A stretch of DNA of 64,000 nucleotides from Phyto melanocephala (GCA_941918925.1 OW799237.1:6181201-6245200); one strand, 5' to 3'. Positions 10,169-23,400 are shown, numbered from the stretch's first letter. The notes: a model not told the origin generated them from the letters alone. Program-made: numbers and translations.

Positions 10169-13100
10169 AAATTGTCGACAAAATAAAAATTAATAGAAAA
10201 TTTTCGATAAAGTTTTTATTTGATAAAATTAAATTCATTATTTATAACCTTTCAATTTTAATAATTTTTGAAAAATTTATAAAAGGTCTTTATTAAACAA
10301 TTTTTTATAAATTTTTGTTTAACGAAATTGGCAGTTACCTAAAATGTTTGCAAAATAATTTTATCTAGTAATTAAAAAAAAAAACACTTACCAATTATTC
10401 AACCTCAAAAAATAACCAATTAACTGCTAAAATATTATTTAAATAAAACACCAATATTTCAAACAATGATATTAAAAATTGCCCAAAAAAATAAAACAGA
10501 GAAAGTTTTAAACTATTTAAAATAAAAATACCTTATAATGAGTACAATAATTTATCATGTAGAAAAACAAAAAACAACAACAAATTATAGAAAAAAAAAT
10601 CAACAAATTTAGTTTTTAAAATTTAGTAAAACAATGAAATAAAATAAAATATTGATAGCAAATAATTTTTTTAGCATAATTGTTACTAAAAGAAAAAAAT
10701 TGAAATATTATAAAAAAAAGTTATATATTATTTAAATGCTATTTACGCTTTTTTTAGTGCAATTAAGTCAGTCAATTACTTTTTAAGTCAAACACAAATA
10801 TTCCAATTTATAATATTTAAAAAGAAATTCTTGCTTACAACTTAAAATTCTTAAATTAATAAAAATCTTAAAATTGCTCATTTACATATACATTTGTATT
10901 CTAAATCTTGTTTAAATTAAATTTTAATCACAATCTTGTTAATTTAACTAGACCTTAATAAGATTTTGCATCCATAACCATACCATTTAAACAATTTTAG
11001 AATTATGGTAACTTTTAATTTTTGTTTTACATATTAATTTTTTTTCAGTCTATTTTTCTAAGTAACGAGTCATTACTTGAACTTTGACATTAATGGTGGA
11101 ATAAAAAAATTTGTGTCGTTTCCGTTTTATTTACTATCGCTATGTGTGTTTGTGCTCTTGAACATGTAACTTTAATAAAAAGTTTTTACAGTCAAAAATA
11201 TTTCTTGTAAAATAAAGGTGTTTGTTTTGTCAAATTACTTTAACTTTTTTTTTAAACTAAAAATATTAATATTCTACCAAAAAAAAATAAAAAAAAAACA
11301 GAAAAACCAATCCGCCAAATTTGGTATAATCGGACCAAAGTGGCATCCCTGGCGCTTACCTTCGGCAAAAAACAATAGATCTTACCTGTGGCTCAATATT
11401 TACGCACTAGGTTCAGGATAGCACAAAAGCAAAAGCACAGAATATGATTAATAGTCTGTGGCAAAAGTTATTTCGAAATTATTTTATTATACACATTTAC
11501 GTTAAAAGTTTGCGTTAAATTTTTGCGATTTCGCAAGATTAAAATTAAGGGCGTAAATACCTTTATTATATAAACAGTAAAGGCACTTTTACACATTATT
11601 TTTTTACAGTGAGCTTGTCAAATTTCCTACTACAAAATAAATTTGTACATGATGCGTAAAAGCTGATAAAATTTGCTTCTGCTAATTTCAGCCTGCATTT
11701 GCAGTGTAAAAATTTTCAATGAAAGTGTGACGCCAAAAACATAGTGTTTGTGATTCAGTTAAAATACATTAAAATCTATTTATGTATATAAATAAATACA
11801 TACTTACATGCATATACATAATTCAAAAAAAAAATCATTACAAAAAAAGTTATGAGCTATTATAGGTTATGTCAGATGAAACTAGAAGTGTGAAAGCAAA
11901 AATATTAAACCGTCCGTAAATTTGCAATTTAGGCAGACATAGCGATTGCAGATGGATCGTACAACTGATAAAGCCAACAAATTTATTTTACTGTTAAAAG
12001 TAAAATGACAGCATATGAATTGATGTGCAAGCATACCAATATGCATTGTTATCTTTGGCGCAATGAAAATTAAGAACAAAAACAAATTAAACAATAAAAT
12101 TAAAGCTACTGGCGACGATTTAATTTTAAGGCCATGTTTTTTTCGACTAGCTTTTTCAAACTCATTAACATAATCAAAATTTACACTTTTGATATGTAGC
12201 AGCACGATACAAATTTACTTATTCTACCTTAAAATTTGTTACAAAATTCCGAAAAAAAAATAATAAAAATTAAATAAGAGATAAAAATTATAAAACTAAA
12301 CTATTACGAAAAAAAATGTTTTTGTTAAAAAAATTAAGATTTTTATATGTTGTTAATCTCATTCAAACGAGGTTTAAAGTCATATGTGAATGGACTTTAT
12401 ATTAGAAAAAAAAAAATTAAATAACTTATTTCCTAAAACAAACACTTCTTTAAAATTAATAAATTCTATTCCATTTAAAAAAAATTAATTATAAACTTAA
12501 ATTTATTAAACAAAAAATTATTGCAATTAAAAATTCTGTGGCAATAAGGAAAGTATGATTATGTCTTTATTTGTTCGTTTTTCACGATAGCATTTAAAAT
12601 ATTTTATTTTGATAAATTGATCAGTCGTCTTTGTAGTTTATATATAGTTTTTCAGGAAATTACTTTTATATTTTTAAGTTGATTTTTATAAATTTTTTCC
12701 CTTTTAAAATAAATACTATTATATGAATACCGCGCTGTAGAAATAAAAGGTGATACTGATTTTCATATATTTAAGTAGTTAAATTATAATTTTAAATAAG
12801 TAATTATTCCAAATATTATTCATTGAATAAATATAGGCAATAAATTTTTACGCTATAACTTCCTGTAAAGTTGACTAAAATAAAAAATAAATAAATTAAT
12901 AGTGTGATTATCTTAATTTTAGCTTATGTCGACTTAAGCAATTATTCCTTTTTGCCACATACATATATGTTTGTATTAATTTGAGAAAATATAGTTCTTT
13001 GTTAATTAGTAATTTAACTAAAATTTTTTAATGATATTTTTTTGTTTTTTTTTTAACAAAATTGTTAAGTCGACTTAACCAATTACTCCTTTTTGCTGCA

Positions 13101-13321
13101 GAAGTATTATGACAACTTAAAAAAAAGTATAATATTAATCCTCTTCCGTTATAAGGAACAACGAATTATGGTTTGAGCTTTGTATTCGGAAAATATTTAA
13201 TATAATTACTTAAGTATGTATTTGTTTGTTTTACTTTCTATGTTAATTAAAAAAAAATAAAATAAAAAGACATAAATACAATATATAAAAACATAACAAA
13301 AATAAAATCTTTTCTGTTTGA
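10169..13321. other. Long AT-rich stretch, no confident gene
   Basis: No complete gene was recognised. It may hold the still unseen 3' end of the - strand RRM/F-box gene. The only sizeable open frame is at 11882-12205 on the - strand, listed separately. Confidence 0.4.
11882..12205 (-). other. Unassigned open frame, about 107 codons, possible exon or relic
   Basis: The - strand frame includes NFDYVNEFEKASRKKHGLK followed by a hydrophobic stretch (ALILLFNLFLFLIFIAP). The polar start has normal protein composition, while the rest is low complexity. There is no ATG at the start of the open frame and no family was recognised. It could be a transposon relic, a terminal exon of the upstream - strand gene or chance. 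It is listed because it is the longest open frame in this stretch. Confidence 0.2.
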
Positions 13322-13451
13322 GTGAGTAAGAGTGCTATATTCGGCCGTGCCGAATTTTATATACCCTCCACAACGTGTTGTCATGCAATAACAATAGTTT
13401 GTATTACCATTTATCTCATATGAAATACGTACATACATATAAAAAACATAT

Positions 13452-13459
13452 GTACATAC
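13452..13459 (+). repeat. Target site duplication (left) of the hAT-like element
   Basis: GTACATAC here is repeated exactly at 15432-15439, immediately outside the other end of the element. Removing the element and one copy restores sequence similar to the other copies of the outer repeat. Confidence 0.85.
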
Positions 13460-13637
13460 CAAGGTTGGCAACCGAAACGAATAACGGTATCGGTGTCGGT
13501 ATCGGTATGAAGTTTTTTATTATTTCGGTAACGGTATCGGTATCGGTATTTTAATTATAAAGGTATCGGTATACCGGTATCAGTGCTACAAACCGGTATT
13601 GGCTAAAAATAAAAGATTTTGAACATATACATATTTA

Positions 13638-13754
13638 GGGGCGTATTCATAAAAAATATTGTAGGTTTATTAAAGGCTTATTTGACAGATATTGTAGAGA
13701 AATTTGTCAAATAGGCTTTCAATAAACCTAAAATATTTTTTATGAATACGGCCC
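13638..13754. mobile_element. 117-bp hairpin MITE, copy 1
   Basis: Near-palindromic: GCGTATTCATAAAAAATATT on the left and AATATTTTTTATGAATACGG on the right. It is flanked by TTA on both sides (13635-13637 and 13755-13757), a 3-bp duplication like those of PIF/Harbinger elements. A second copy of exactly the same length is at 32298-32414. Confidence 0.8.
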
Positions 13755-13772
13755 TTAGTTTTTATTTATTTA

Positions 13773-14739
13773 CTAGCCAATCCCGGCGCGCGTTGCTACG
13801 CCCCTTAATGAATCGAAATGCATTCTGAATTTTAATTGAATATCAAGTGCAAAAACTTAAAAATTATAATTTTATTTCATGAAAGTGGCATTTCCCACTT
13901 TTCTAATCACGAAATTGTAAAGTCATAACAGCTCAATATGTGTGCAAAGTTTCAGAAGAATTGGACCAGTGCAAGTACCTCAAAATTATAATTGTTTTTA
14001 TGGGCGTGGCCCTGCCCATTTTTCTAATCACGAAATTATAAAGTCATAACAGCTCAATATGTGTGCAAAGTTTCAGAATAATCGGTCCAGTGCAAGTACC
14101 TCAAAATGATACTGCTCACTTTTCTAATCACGGAAATATTTAGTCATGACAGCTCGATATGTGTGCAAAGTTTCAGAAGAATTGGACCAGTGCAAGTACC
14201 TCAAAATTATAATTGTTTTTATGGGCGTGGCCCTGCCCATTTTTCTAATCACGAAATTGTAAAGTCATAACAGCTCAATATGTGTGCAAAGTTTCAGAAT
14301 AATCGGTCTAGTGCAAGTACCTCAAAATGATACCTTTTTTTTATGGGCGTGGTACTGCTCACTTTTCTAATCACGAAATCATTAAGTCATGACAGCTCGA
14401 TATGTGTGCAAAGTTTCAGAAAAATCGGCCTAGTGCAAGTACCTCAAAATTAAAACTTTTTTAGGGGCGTGGCCCCGCCCACTTTTTTTATCACGAAATT
14501 ATTTAGTCATGACAGCTCGATATGTGTGCAAGTTTTCAGAAAAATCGGTCAAGTGCAAGTAGCTAAAACTGATGACTAATTTTTATGGGCGTAGCCCCGC
14601 CCTCTTTTTTACACCCATAAACACTCCCTGGTATGTGTAAAACAACTTGCCAAAGCTTGAGTCTGATCGGTTTTACAGTTTCGGAGTCTATAGCTAACAT
14701 ACATACACACACACAGAGTTTCACTTTTATATATATAGA
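13773..14739 (-). mobile_element. Helitron-like element, 967 bp
   Basis: On the - strand it starts with TCTATATATATAAAAGTG directly after A and ends with GGCTAG directly before T. A GC-rich stretch (GCGTAGCAACGCGCGCCGGG) lies just before the end. Insertion between A and T without target duplication and the CTAG terminus are Helitron hallmarks. The interior is a tandem series of roughly 120-bp units. Each has a near-palindromic GGGCGTGGCCCCGCCC core, ACAGCTCAATATGTGTGCAA, AGTTTCAGAA and GTGCAAGTACCTCAAAAT. No Rep/helicase is encoded. The closest relative in the window is at 59788-60656. Confidence 0.8.
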
Positions 14740-15539
14740 TTTAATTAACAAAAATATTAACTAAACATTAACTTATTTTCTAAATATTATATTTAGTAAA
14801 TAATATTAGGAACACACACATGTTCTTTTTCCTTGACAATGCAGTTGTTAATATTTTTTTAAAAATCAAATTAAAAAATTTTCTGCAAATATTTTCCTTT
14901 GGTCGAGGCATTTTGTTCTTGTTATCATATATGTTTTTTAAATGCTCTTAAATTTAGTTTGATCACTTAAGTTGTGCGCTTCAAAGAAAAGCTTTTTTCA
15001 GTTGTAACAGTACAAATTTATACAGGTGACCTTAGTTATACAACAAATCTTATATGTTTAATTTTTTTGGTGCAAATTTGTTTGCAAGAAACAAAGAACA
15101 GCTGACACACTGCAACCACTGCAAATTCTCCTTGGCCAGTAGCAAAACAATGGCAGTGATGTCATCGTGGTGTATGAAGGTAAAAAAGCTATTTCAACTA
15201 ACACAATAGTGTTGAACATATAGAAATTTGATGCTATTTGCTAAATTGGTATGCATTTTAAATACCGAAACACTGAAATGATGATACCGGTATAATACCG
15301 GTATTAAGGGAAACGGTATTTGAATACCGGTATTTTACGCAAAAAATTATTTCGGTATCGATACCGGTAATCAATTTTAAACGGTATTTAATCGGTATCG
15401 GTATCAATAACGGTATCGGTTGCCAACCTTGGTACATACATAAAAACATCCCATTGTAAAATTATAAATTGAGTTTAAGTATGTGTTTAAAAAAAAAAAA
15501 ATTAATAAAAAAAAAACTTATAAAAAAATATAAATAAAA

Positions 15540-15861
15540 CAGTCGTGTCTGAATATAGTGAACACCTCCATATAGTGAACACCAAAATTTTTGCATGGAG
15601 TACTCTAAATAGTGAAAAACTGTAATAGTGAACAAAATTTTGAAAACAACTTCAACAACAATTCTTTTAATTAACTTAAATACATATGTATATATACATA
15701 TTTCCTTTTTTGTACAAATTGTTTCTAATCAGCTATTGCATTTACATGTACATATGTATTTTTAGTAAATAAAACGAGTTTTTGAACAAAAATTTCAGCC
15801 TTGATATAGATACTATGAATAAGCCTTGCAAAAATTAGTTCACTATATTCAGACACGACTG
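15540..15861. mobile_element. 322-bp pogo-like MITE
   Basis: Perfect inverted ends: CAGTCGTGTCTGAATATAGT on the left, its complement on the right. The CAGT start resembles Tc1/mariner-pogo elements. A TA duplication is visible only on the right (CTG then TATA); the left neighbour is AA, so the target site is not clean. No coding capacity. It interrupts copy A of the outer repeat. Confidence 0.75.
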
Positions 15862-16196
15862 TATATAAAATAAAAATTTTTTTTATTGGCTTTGCTGGGA
15901 TTTGATGCCACGTGATTTTTTGCTCATATCTCAGTTTATGTACCAGTGTTTTTGATTTTCAATACCGATCTAATCCCGAATACATTTGATATTTTAATAC
16001 CGGATCCAGGCGATGTCAGGGGGCATCAAAAAGTTGATTTCAACATACACATGGACAGACGGACAGTCTGACAGAGCTTAATCGACTTCCCTATTTATAA
16101 GCTTTCAGAAAATATATACTTTATGGGGTCGGAAATGAAAATTGTAGAAATTTCATACGGAATGACAAACCCCTTTCACTGTGTCAAGGGTATAAT

Positions 16197-17391
16197 AACC
16201 GATACGATTTTTGAATTCAAAAAATTTATAAAAAAGAAAGCAACAAATAATTAACAGTTTTTGTACTTGATCCTAAAGCTGCATGTTTAAGAAATAAAAT
16301 AAATATTGTTGCATGAAAATCCATGGATAATTTTTTTTTACTCCCGATAAAGTTAAAGTAAAAAATTTTTTTTTTGCAAAATAAGAAAATTTTTTGAATA
16401 AAAAAATGCATACAAATTAGAAAGGAACAAATAATTACAAGTTTTAGTACTTTGTCTTGAAAAATCCATCGATAAATTCGTGTATTATTTTATTTTTACG
16501 ACAAGATGTATGGAGCAGCCTCTTCAGAAATCTTAAATTTTACAAAACACAAAAACTTCCTATTTGTTGCATAGTGTTATTCAAGGTAAGACTGAAACTG
16601 ATATGGGCGACACAAAAAGTACCTTTTCTCATTTTTATGGTACTTTTTGTATATTTTTATGTTTTTAAATATACAAAGAATTCTGAAATTTGATACTATT
16701 AAGCCAAGTCGAGTTTGAAAATTAAAGAGAATTACAAAAACTCATCTGTAAATAGTTCCCGCTATGCCCTCACAGTACTCTTCATTTCTCTAAATAAAAT
16801 TAATTAAACATACAAGTTTTCATAAATTTAATGAAGTTTTTTTCAGCAAAAAAAAAAACTTTTTTTATGAGCTTTGAAAAGCTTAATGCAGTTTTTATCT
16901 ATCTGATCACCTTGTAAACTAGAAGTTTTCACTCTTGGTAGTTATGTAAGTACGCTAGTAGATCTTGTAACAACACTCCACTAACAAAATATATTAAACC
17001 ATAATTTTTATGCTGTGATTGAATATTAAACGGGGTTTCTATTTATATCTCCTCCTATTTGTGAGATTTCTGAAACAAGCTGTACTAAAAAAAACCTTTT
17101 AGAGAAGGAATATACAGAAACATTATTTGAATTCATTAAAAATAGGTAATAAAAATTTATTGTATTTATTTCAATTAATCATATTTGAGATTAACAATTA
17201 TAAACCAAAAAACAAAAATATGAAGCAACAAAAAAAACATCAACACCATTCAAAGAATTCATTAGTGATCAATAAATAAACGAAAGGTTGTGTATAAAAA
17301 ATCCAATTCCGTGAACTATAAGTGTTTTCTAAAAAAAAAGATAAAGTGAATGAATAGTGATAAAAAAAATATTTTATAAAAAAATACTTAC
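16197..17391. other. AT-rich DNA, no gene
   Basis: Two similar blocks around 16226-16330 and 16412-16480 (CAACAAATAATT/GAACAAATAATT, then AAAATCCAT) form a diverged direct repeat. Nothing else is recognised. Confidence 0.4.
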
Positions 17392-17439
17392 AATTGAAAA
17401 ATAGATCATCATGACCATCCCAATTCATATGTATTAAAT
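17392..17439 (-). CDS. Tentative ninth exon of the RRM/F-box gene
   Basis: On the - strand an acceptor ATGTTTCAG precedes 17439 and a donor GTAAGTATT follows 17392. The 48-bp exon enters and leaves in phase 1, as do the two small exons before it. It encodes DLIHMNWDGHDDLFFN, again acidic. It is separated from exon 8 by a 4.5-kb intron full of transposons, so the assignment rests on phase, splice sites and composition only. Confidence 0.5.
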
Positions 17440-20400
17440 CTGAAACATTTTCAATAAGGATAGAATTAAAAAATGAAGTTGCATTTATAATTACAACAAG
17501 TAACAGTGCTATATTCGGCCGTGCCGAATCTTATATACCCTTCACTACGTGTAGTCATGCAATAACAATTGTTTGTATCACCATTCATCCCATATAAAAT
17601 ACGTGCATACGTACACGTTAGAATAAATGTGGCATCGAATCCCAGCTGAGCCAAAAAAATTTTATTTAATTTTATTTAATATATTATTTATATTTTATTA
17701 TTTTTTTTTTATATTTTTTTTAAATTTTTTTAAAAAATTTTTTTAGAAAAATTTTTAAAAAATTTTTTTAAATTTTTTTTTTAAATTTTTTTTAAATTTT
17801 TTTTTTGTAGTTTTTTTTTATTATTTTTTTCTTATTTTTAATATTTTTTTTTTGTAATTTTTTTTGTTTGGTATGTTTTTTACATGTATCTATGTATGTA
17901 TGTTTTTGTTGTAATTGTGAAAAAAAACGAGGTAGTCGTGGTTTTTTGCTCATATCTCAGAAAGTTATGGGGCGATTGTGCTGAATTTCAATAGCGATTC
18001 ATTCCTGGATATTTCCAAGAGATTGATACCATATTCAGATCTGAGGAACATATAGTTGCTTCTAAAAGTTGATTTCAACCAACACACGGACAGACGGGCA
18101 GACGGACAGACGGACAGACGGACAGACGGACAGACGGTCAGGGCTTAATCGACTCCTCTATTCATAAGCTTTCAGAAAATATATACTTTATGAGGTCGGA
18201 AATGAAAATTGTAGAAATTACAAACGGAATGACAAAGCTATATATACCCTTGTGCACCACAGGTGAAGGGTATAAAAAGAAAATATTATGAAAAAAATGG
18301 AGTCAGTGTTAGTTTCTTGCTTATATCTCATTTAATAATTAGCCGTTTGGCTCATTTGTAATACCAGAATTTTCGAAACATTTCAAATATCTGTAGGAAA
18401 GTGTAATAGTGATGAAATTATTTTAGTGCAAACTATAATTGACAAATATATTATCTAATTCAAATTCAAAAATTTAAGAGCGCTACAAACATATGTACTA
18501 GATCTGATACATGTGTAAAGCCTTCACCAAAGTGTATACAATAATTCAGATCTTGTTTCGTTTTTTTATGTATTTTAAATAAGACACTTGCTCCATATTC
18601 ATAATAAATGTTTAAATGTAAAATTTTGAAAAACCTAATTTTTATAAAAAAAAACTAGCGAACCCGGCGAACTTCGCCTCGCCCCAATTTTAAGACAAAC
18701 TTTAGAGTAATAATACAACTCAAATATTTAAATTTTCAATGTGACACCTGTCAGATTGCGCAGTCTAAGTCAAAGTATAACGCCATCTATCGGATTTTGG
18801 CTAAAAACTTTATATTTTTCATTTGAAAAGCCATTAAGAAATAATTTCACACAAAATTTCATACAAAAGCACGATTTTTCCAATTTTCCGACTTTTCCGC
18901 AGGGATTTCTTTTTTACAGAAATCGGCCCAGCCGTTCTCATTTTATTAATTTCTATACATTTTTCACAATATTTTTATATATAGGTATGTATATAGATTC
19001 CTTTTTTTAATTTGATAACGAAAAGACAAATTTAGAAATAAGTGCTATTCTAATTTCATTAAACCGAAACATAAATAGTAGTTTCAAATTACATGAGTCA
19101 TGATAAAGCGTGCTGATGATGAAATCGTAGCTGGCTTCAAAAATGCATTCCATTCGGCTAATATCGTAATAATTTTTTAATATACCTTAATGATAACAAT
19201 TTAATTTAATATATTAAAAGGAAAATAAACTTAAGTCAGAATAAAAATGATTTACAATAAATTTAAAATAAAAAGTTCCAATAAAAATTAATTTATAATT
19301 TTAAAACTTGTTTTTGAATATGGGTGTTAAAATATAAATTAATGTCTTATCTCATTTACATTTTAAAGGTAATTTCATTTAAATGTTAGCCGCGAACAAG
19401 CTGGATCATTCGAAAGATAATATTTTAAATCAGTCATTATTTTTCAAGAAAAAAAAACAAACTGATAATTTTACCAGCTCATGAACCACAATGTACTGCC
19501 GACATTTTTGTAGTTCGCAAATCTATTCGAAATTTTTGTTTATTTAGGTATGCAAAAGCAGTGAATCTTTATTGAGATGTAGCAAAGCATATTAATAATA
19601 TTAAAATAAATTATTTAAATTCATGAACGAGTTGGATTTTGTAGGCCTTTCAATAAAGATGCTGGCATAAAATTATTTGTTTTAAATCATACATAAAGTC
19701 AAATTGGTCACGTTATTTACCCAAACGCTTTACTACAGCCATATTACCGCTCTCACCAAGGGGTGGATGTGACCTATTATATCACGAATCATCAAACAAC
19801 GTACAGTAAGACTTATGCTTGCAGATAGTATTGACAATAGTGGGTTCGTTCTTTTGTTTTAACAGTGACATAACTCAAAAAACATATTCTCGAAATAAAT
19901 TGTTTTCGGACATTTTACTATTCTTTTTAACCCATTAATGGCCATTGTACTCGCACAGGTACAGAAAAACACTCATATTTGAATGGACATAAATCCAATA
20001 ATAAATTATTTTGTTCACTATTTGTTTCGATTTTGTGTTGTGTTCTCTGCTTAATAAAATCAAATCGAAAAAGCTGCGTCAGCGAATAACGGTATTTCGA
20101 ATTTTGATTGATTTTGCTTAACCTTTTCAAGATTTTCCCATTTTGGGTAGGTCAGTGATTGTTTTACTCTGTTAGAAGTGTATAGCATAACAATTAGAAG
20201 AGTTTGCACTTGATTTGCAAATAAAAGCGCTTGTTTTTTTTTATTTTAAAATAAGTTGTTCATAAAAAGTGATATTCCAGGCGATAGGTAAGTTTAAAAA
20301 ACAGTGTACTCGCTTAGGTACAGTGGCTAATAACGTGATTATTTTGATTATTTTTTTTAGTTTTTTTTTCATATCAATATGTCGTTTAAAAGCATCAATC

Positions 20401-23400
20401 TATCAATCTTTTATGGGAGAAGATTTAATAATCTAGAAAGCGCTTTGAATTTTGTGGAAGGGTCTTCAAATAATATTTTTTTTTGATATTGCGTATATTC
20501 CACCAGATGCGGATATCAATACAGATGAGAAGGACGATGATGCTGAGGATCTTTCGCTAACAACATGCCGCAAGATATTTCGGGCGATGTAGAGGATTCT
20601 TGCAGCAGCGATAGCGAAGACGATATACCCCTTCAAGAGCACCGCCGGAGAATCTGGCACTCAACACCAGATCAAAACTCTTCCAAATGGTCAAAAAGGG
20701 AATGTTCCATTGATATGTGAAAAACAACTTCTATTATACACAATAATGAAATGGTATCGAATTTAGGAGGAAATTCATAGCTTGAAGTTTGAAACTTTGT
20801 TTGATTTGGATCAAACTCGCATTTATGCTTCACAGTAAAATGGGCATAATTTTTTATTTGCAGAGAAAGATTTGAAGGTTTTTTGGGAATTCTGTTGTTA
20901 AGTGGTTATCACAATATGTATATCGAGAGAAAAAATTTACTGGGAAATATCTGAAGATACTAGTAATAGACTTACTGGAGTTTCATCTTGCATTCGACCG
21001 GCACTACCTACGAAACTACACCCAACCATCAACATTAGTCGAGTTAGTAGTAGTTGTTCCAAGTGTAGCACTAACTGCTAAAAACCATTTTCCGAAATAA
21101 TTAAAAGAAACTATTACCCTGTCGTCAAGGCCACAACCAAATAAGATGGATTTGTGAACTTTGTGACCTAGCTCTGTGTGTAGAAAAGAAGTGCTTTAAA
21201 ATTTTTCATACAAAAAAATTAGTATATATGAATACATGCATTGAGCCATTGTACCTGCTTGGGTACAGCCCCAAAAACCTTCAAAACACAATTTTTTATT
21301 TTTTTTTTTCATATTTGTTAGGTTCTTAATGTTATTTAAATGAATGCTTAATAAACAGAATAAATGATTTTTAATTTTAAAGACAGTTGGCTTTTAATGG
21401 GTTAATAACTTTCAAAAAATCGCGTATTTAAAAAAATAAAACCGAATTTTGAATTGTGACACTATTGAAGTAAATAAGCGATGTCTTGCATGAAAAACAA
21501 TTTTCACCAAACGCTGATATTCGTTAATCGAAAACAGCAAAATCACTGGGCCAATTCAAAGTTGACTCTCATATTGTACTATATCATATAATTTATATTA
21601 ATATGACTAGTGACTTTGAACACCTTTTGTTAACAACTTATGTATTTAATACAAGAAAGAAGACAAAGAGATGACGCTGTTAAAAATTGTATGTATACAG
21701 GAAAGAAGAAAATAGAAAATATTCTCTCTGAGAGGTGAGAAGCGAAGAAATTCTCTCTGAGAGACAGTATGGTTAAAAGTATAACATAAACAATTTCTTA
21801 TACATAGGAAACAAATGTGTAAAGTCATATTATTTTTTTGTATGGAAATTACTAACAAAAATTTTAAGCATGCATAAAATAATATGAAATAGTACAAATA
21901 CGGCTGATATGCAACCACTTTGAATTGGCCCACTATGTTTCAATAAGATGATATATGTATGTATGTAGTATTTATGTATGGACTTACCTATAAAATCATT
22001 TTCGTAGTCTTCATCATCGGAGTCTACAAAAATAAAAGAAAAATAATAAAAAATATATATGAAATTGAATTTATATAATTTTTATTTTGTATGCAAGTTT
22101 TTTAAAATGGCAATTCATTTACTGCCTGTTCAACGATGTGGAAAGAAAACCCAAGCGAAATTTCATTCGTACAAATACGTTGAAAACAAAAACAAATTTT
22201 TAGTTTTTGCTTCCCTGAAAAAATATTAAAGCAGACATAAATCGTCTTATTGCCACAGAAATAATAAACAATGTATGGTAATGCGTGATCATTCATTAGT
22301 CACGTTACTCACGTAAGCGGTGCTTTTTCTAGTTTATACAACTTAATTTTCAAAATCGCCAAATTGATCTCAACGAAATATTTTGTATTTGTTTTTTTTT
22401 TTTTTTTTTTGTTTACCTTTCATCCAAAAATATAAAAATGTTACTTTTAACGATTTGTTTTTTTTTATGTAAACCCGATATACATACTACAATTTATTAA
22501 GTGGCGTCCAACCGATTTCAATAAAGTTTATCGGTTTACTAAGTAAAAAAAATAGGAAAATTTTAAACCCTGTAAGTAATACTCTTGCCGTGCTTTTTAC
22601 AAATTATTTCTTTTAAGGAAATTCACTTTTATATTTGTTTTTATTTAATTATTTATTTATTTTTTCGAGATTTATGATTCAACGAATTTCCTGAGCAGCC
22701 CGATTTCTCTAGTATAAATAAATACAGAAATACTTACAATCTCTCAAGTAATCATCGAAAGGATAATTGTAATCATCATCGTAGTCATAATAGTCTGTGA
22801 AGAGGTAAGAAAAGAATCTTGTTAGAAGTAGTTTACTTAAATATACATATGTACATAAAAAATTAAAAAATATAAAAAAAAATTTTTAAAAAAAATTTAC
22901 AGAGCATAAAATAATTTCAATCAGGCTGAGGTTCAAAAAGGTTCTAATTAGGAAAGAAATGCATTTTTAAATATTATAATTTACCATCATCATCGTCATC
23001 GGGATAATCGAGAAATACGTGTGGGGTTTCATTATCTTCTAGAGTTACTTTAAGCACATCTGAATTATCTTGCAATTCAATTTCCTAAAACAAGAAAATA
23101 TGCATATTTTTCTTAATAGATTTCACTATACAAATTGTCTTTAGTTAATAGTTTTATACTTACATCAACAGCCATTTGCATAATATGATTCTTAGAGAGT
23201 ATTAGGTTTAGTCTATGGGAACGTTTCGAACGAACACTTTGTTCGCGCAACAATTTAAAAGAATTCCTTATAAGGTCGGGCGTTAAGCTATTACAATATT
23301 TTAAATAGAGACGTGTAAGTTTATGACTATTTTCTAAGAGTTGTAAAATGGCTTTATCGGAAATATCATCGCATCTTATTATTTCTAGATTTTCCAATTC

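Larger units (their letters stand above)
13460..15431. mobile_element. hAT-like non-autonomous DNA transposon, 1972 bp
   Basis: The ends are perfect inverted repeats: CAAGGTTGGCAACCG on the left and its complement, CGGTTGCCAACCTTG, on the right. It is flanked by the 8-bp direct repeat GTACATAC. An 8-bp duplication with CA...TG ends is diagnostic of the hAT superfamily. Both subterminal regions (about 13485-13610 and 15285-15420) are packed with GGTATCGG and ACCGGTAT words, plausible transposase-binding sites. No transposase frame remains, so it would need a helper in trans. Inside are a hairpin MITE (13638-13754) and a Helitron-like element (13773-14739), both later insertions. Confidence 0.85.
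13322..16196 (+). mobile_element. Outer dispersed repeat, copy A, with several nested insertions
   Basis: Starts near AGAGTGCTATATTCGGCC, a 5' hairpin with TTCGGC pairing to GCCGAA, followed by TATATACCCTCCAC. It ends with a block containing ACAGACGGACAG, then ACTTTATGGGGTCGGAAATG, then AAGGGTATAATAA near 16196. The outermost TATACCC and GGGTATA are inverted. The same beginning and end recur at 17500-18277 and 59518-61153, and the beginning again at 31754. This copy is expanded to about 2.9 kb by a hAT-like element (13460-15431) and a pogo-like element (15540-15861). No transposase is encoded. The superfamily is not known; the GGGTATA end and GTCCGTCTGTCC-type repeats recall dispersed repeats of Drosophila, from memory only. 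Confidence 0.7.

Noticed and set aside
13247..13471. Small - strand frame shared by copies of the outer repeat (TTRCGGYIKFGTAEYST)
   Set aside because: Similar frames at 17466 and 31733 follow from DNA identity of the repeat ends; the frame runs across the hairpin and has no start or family match.
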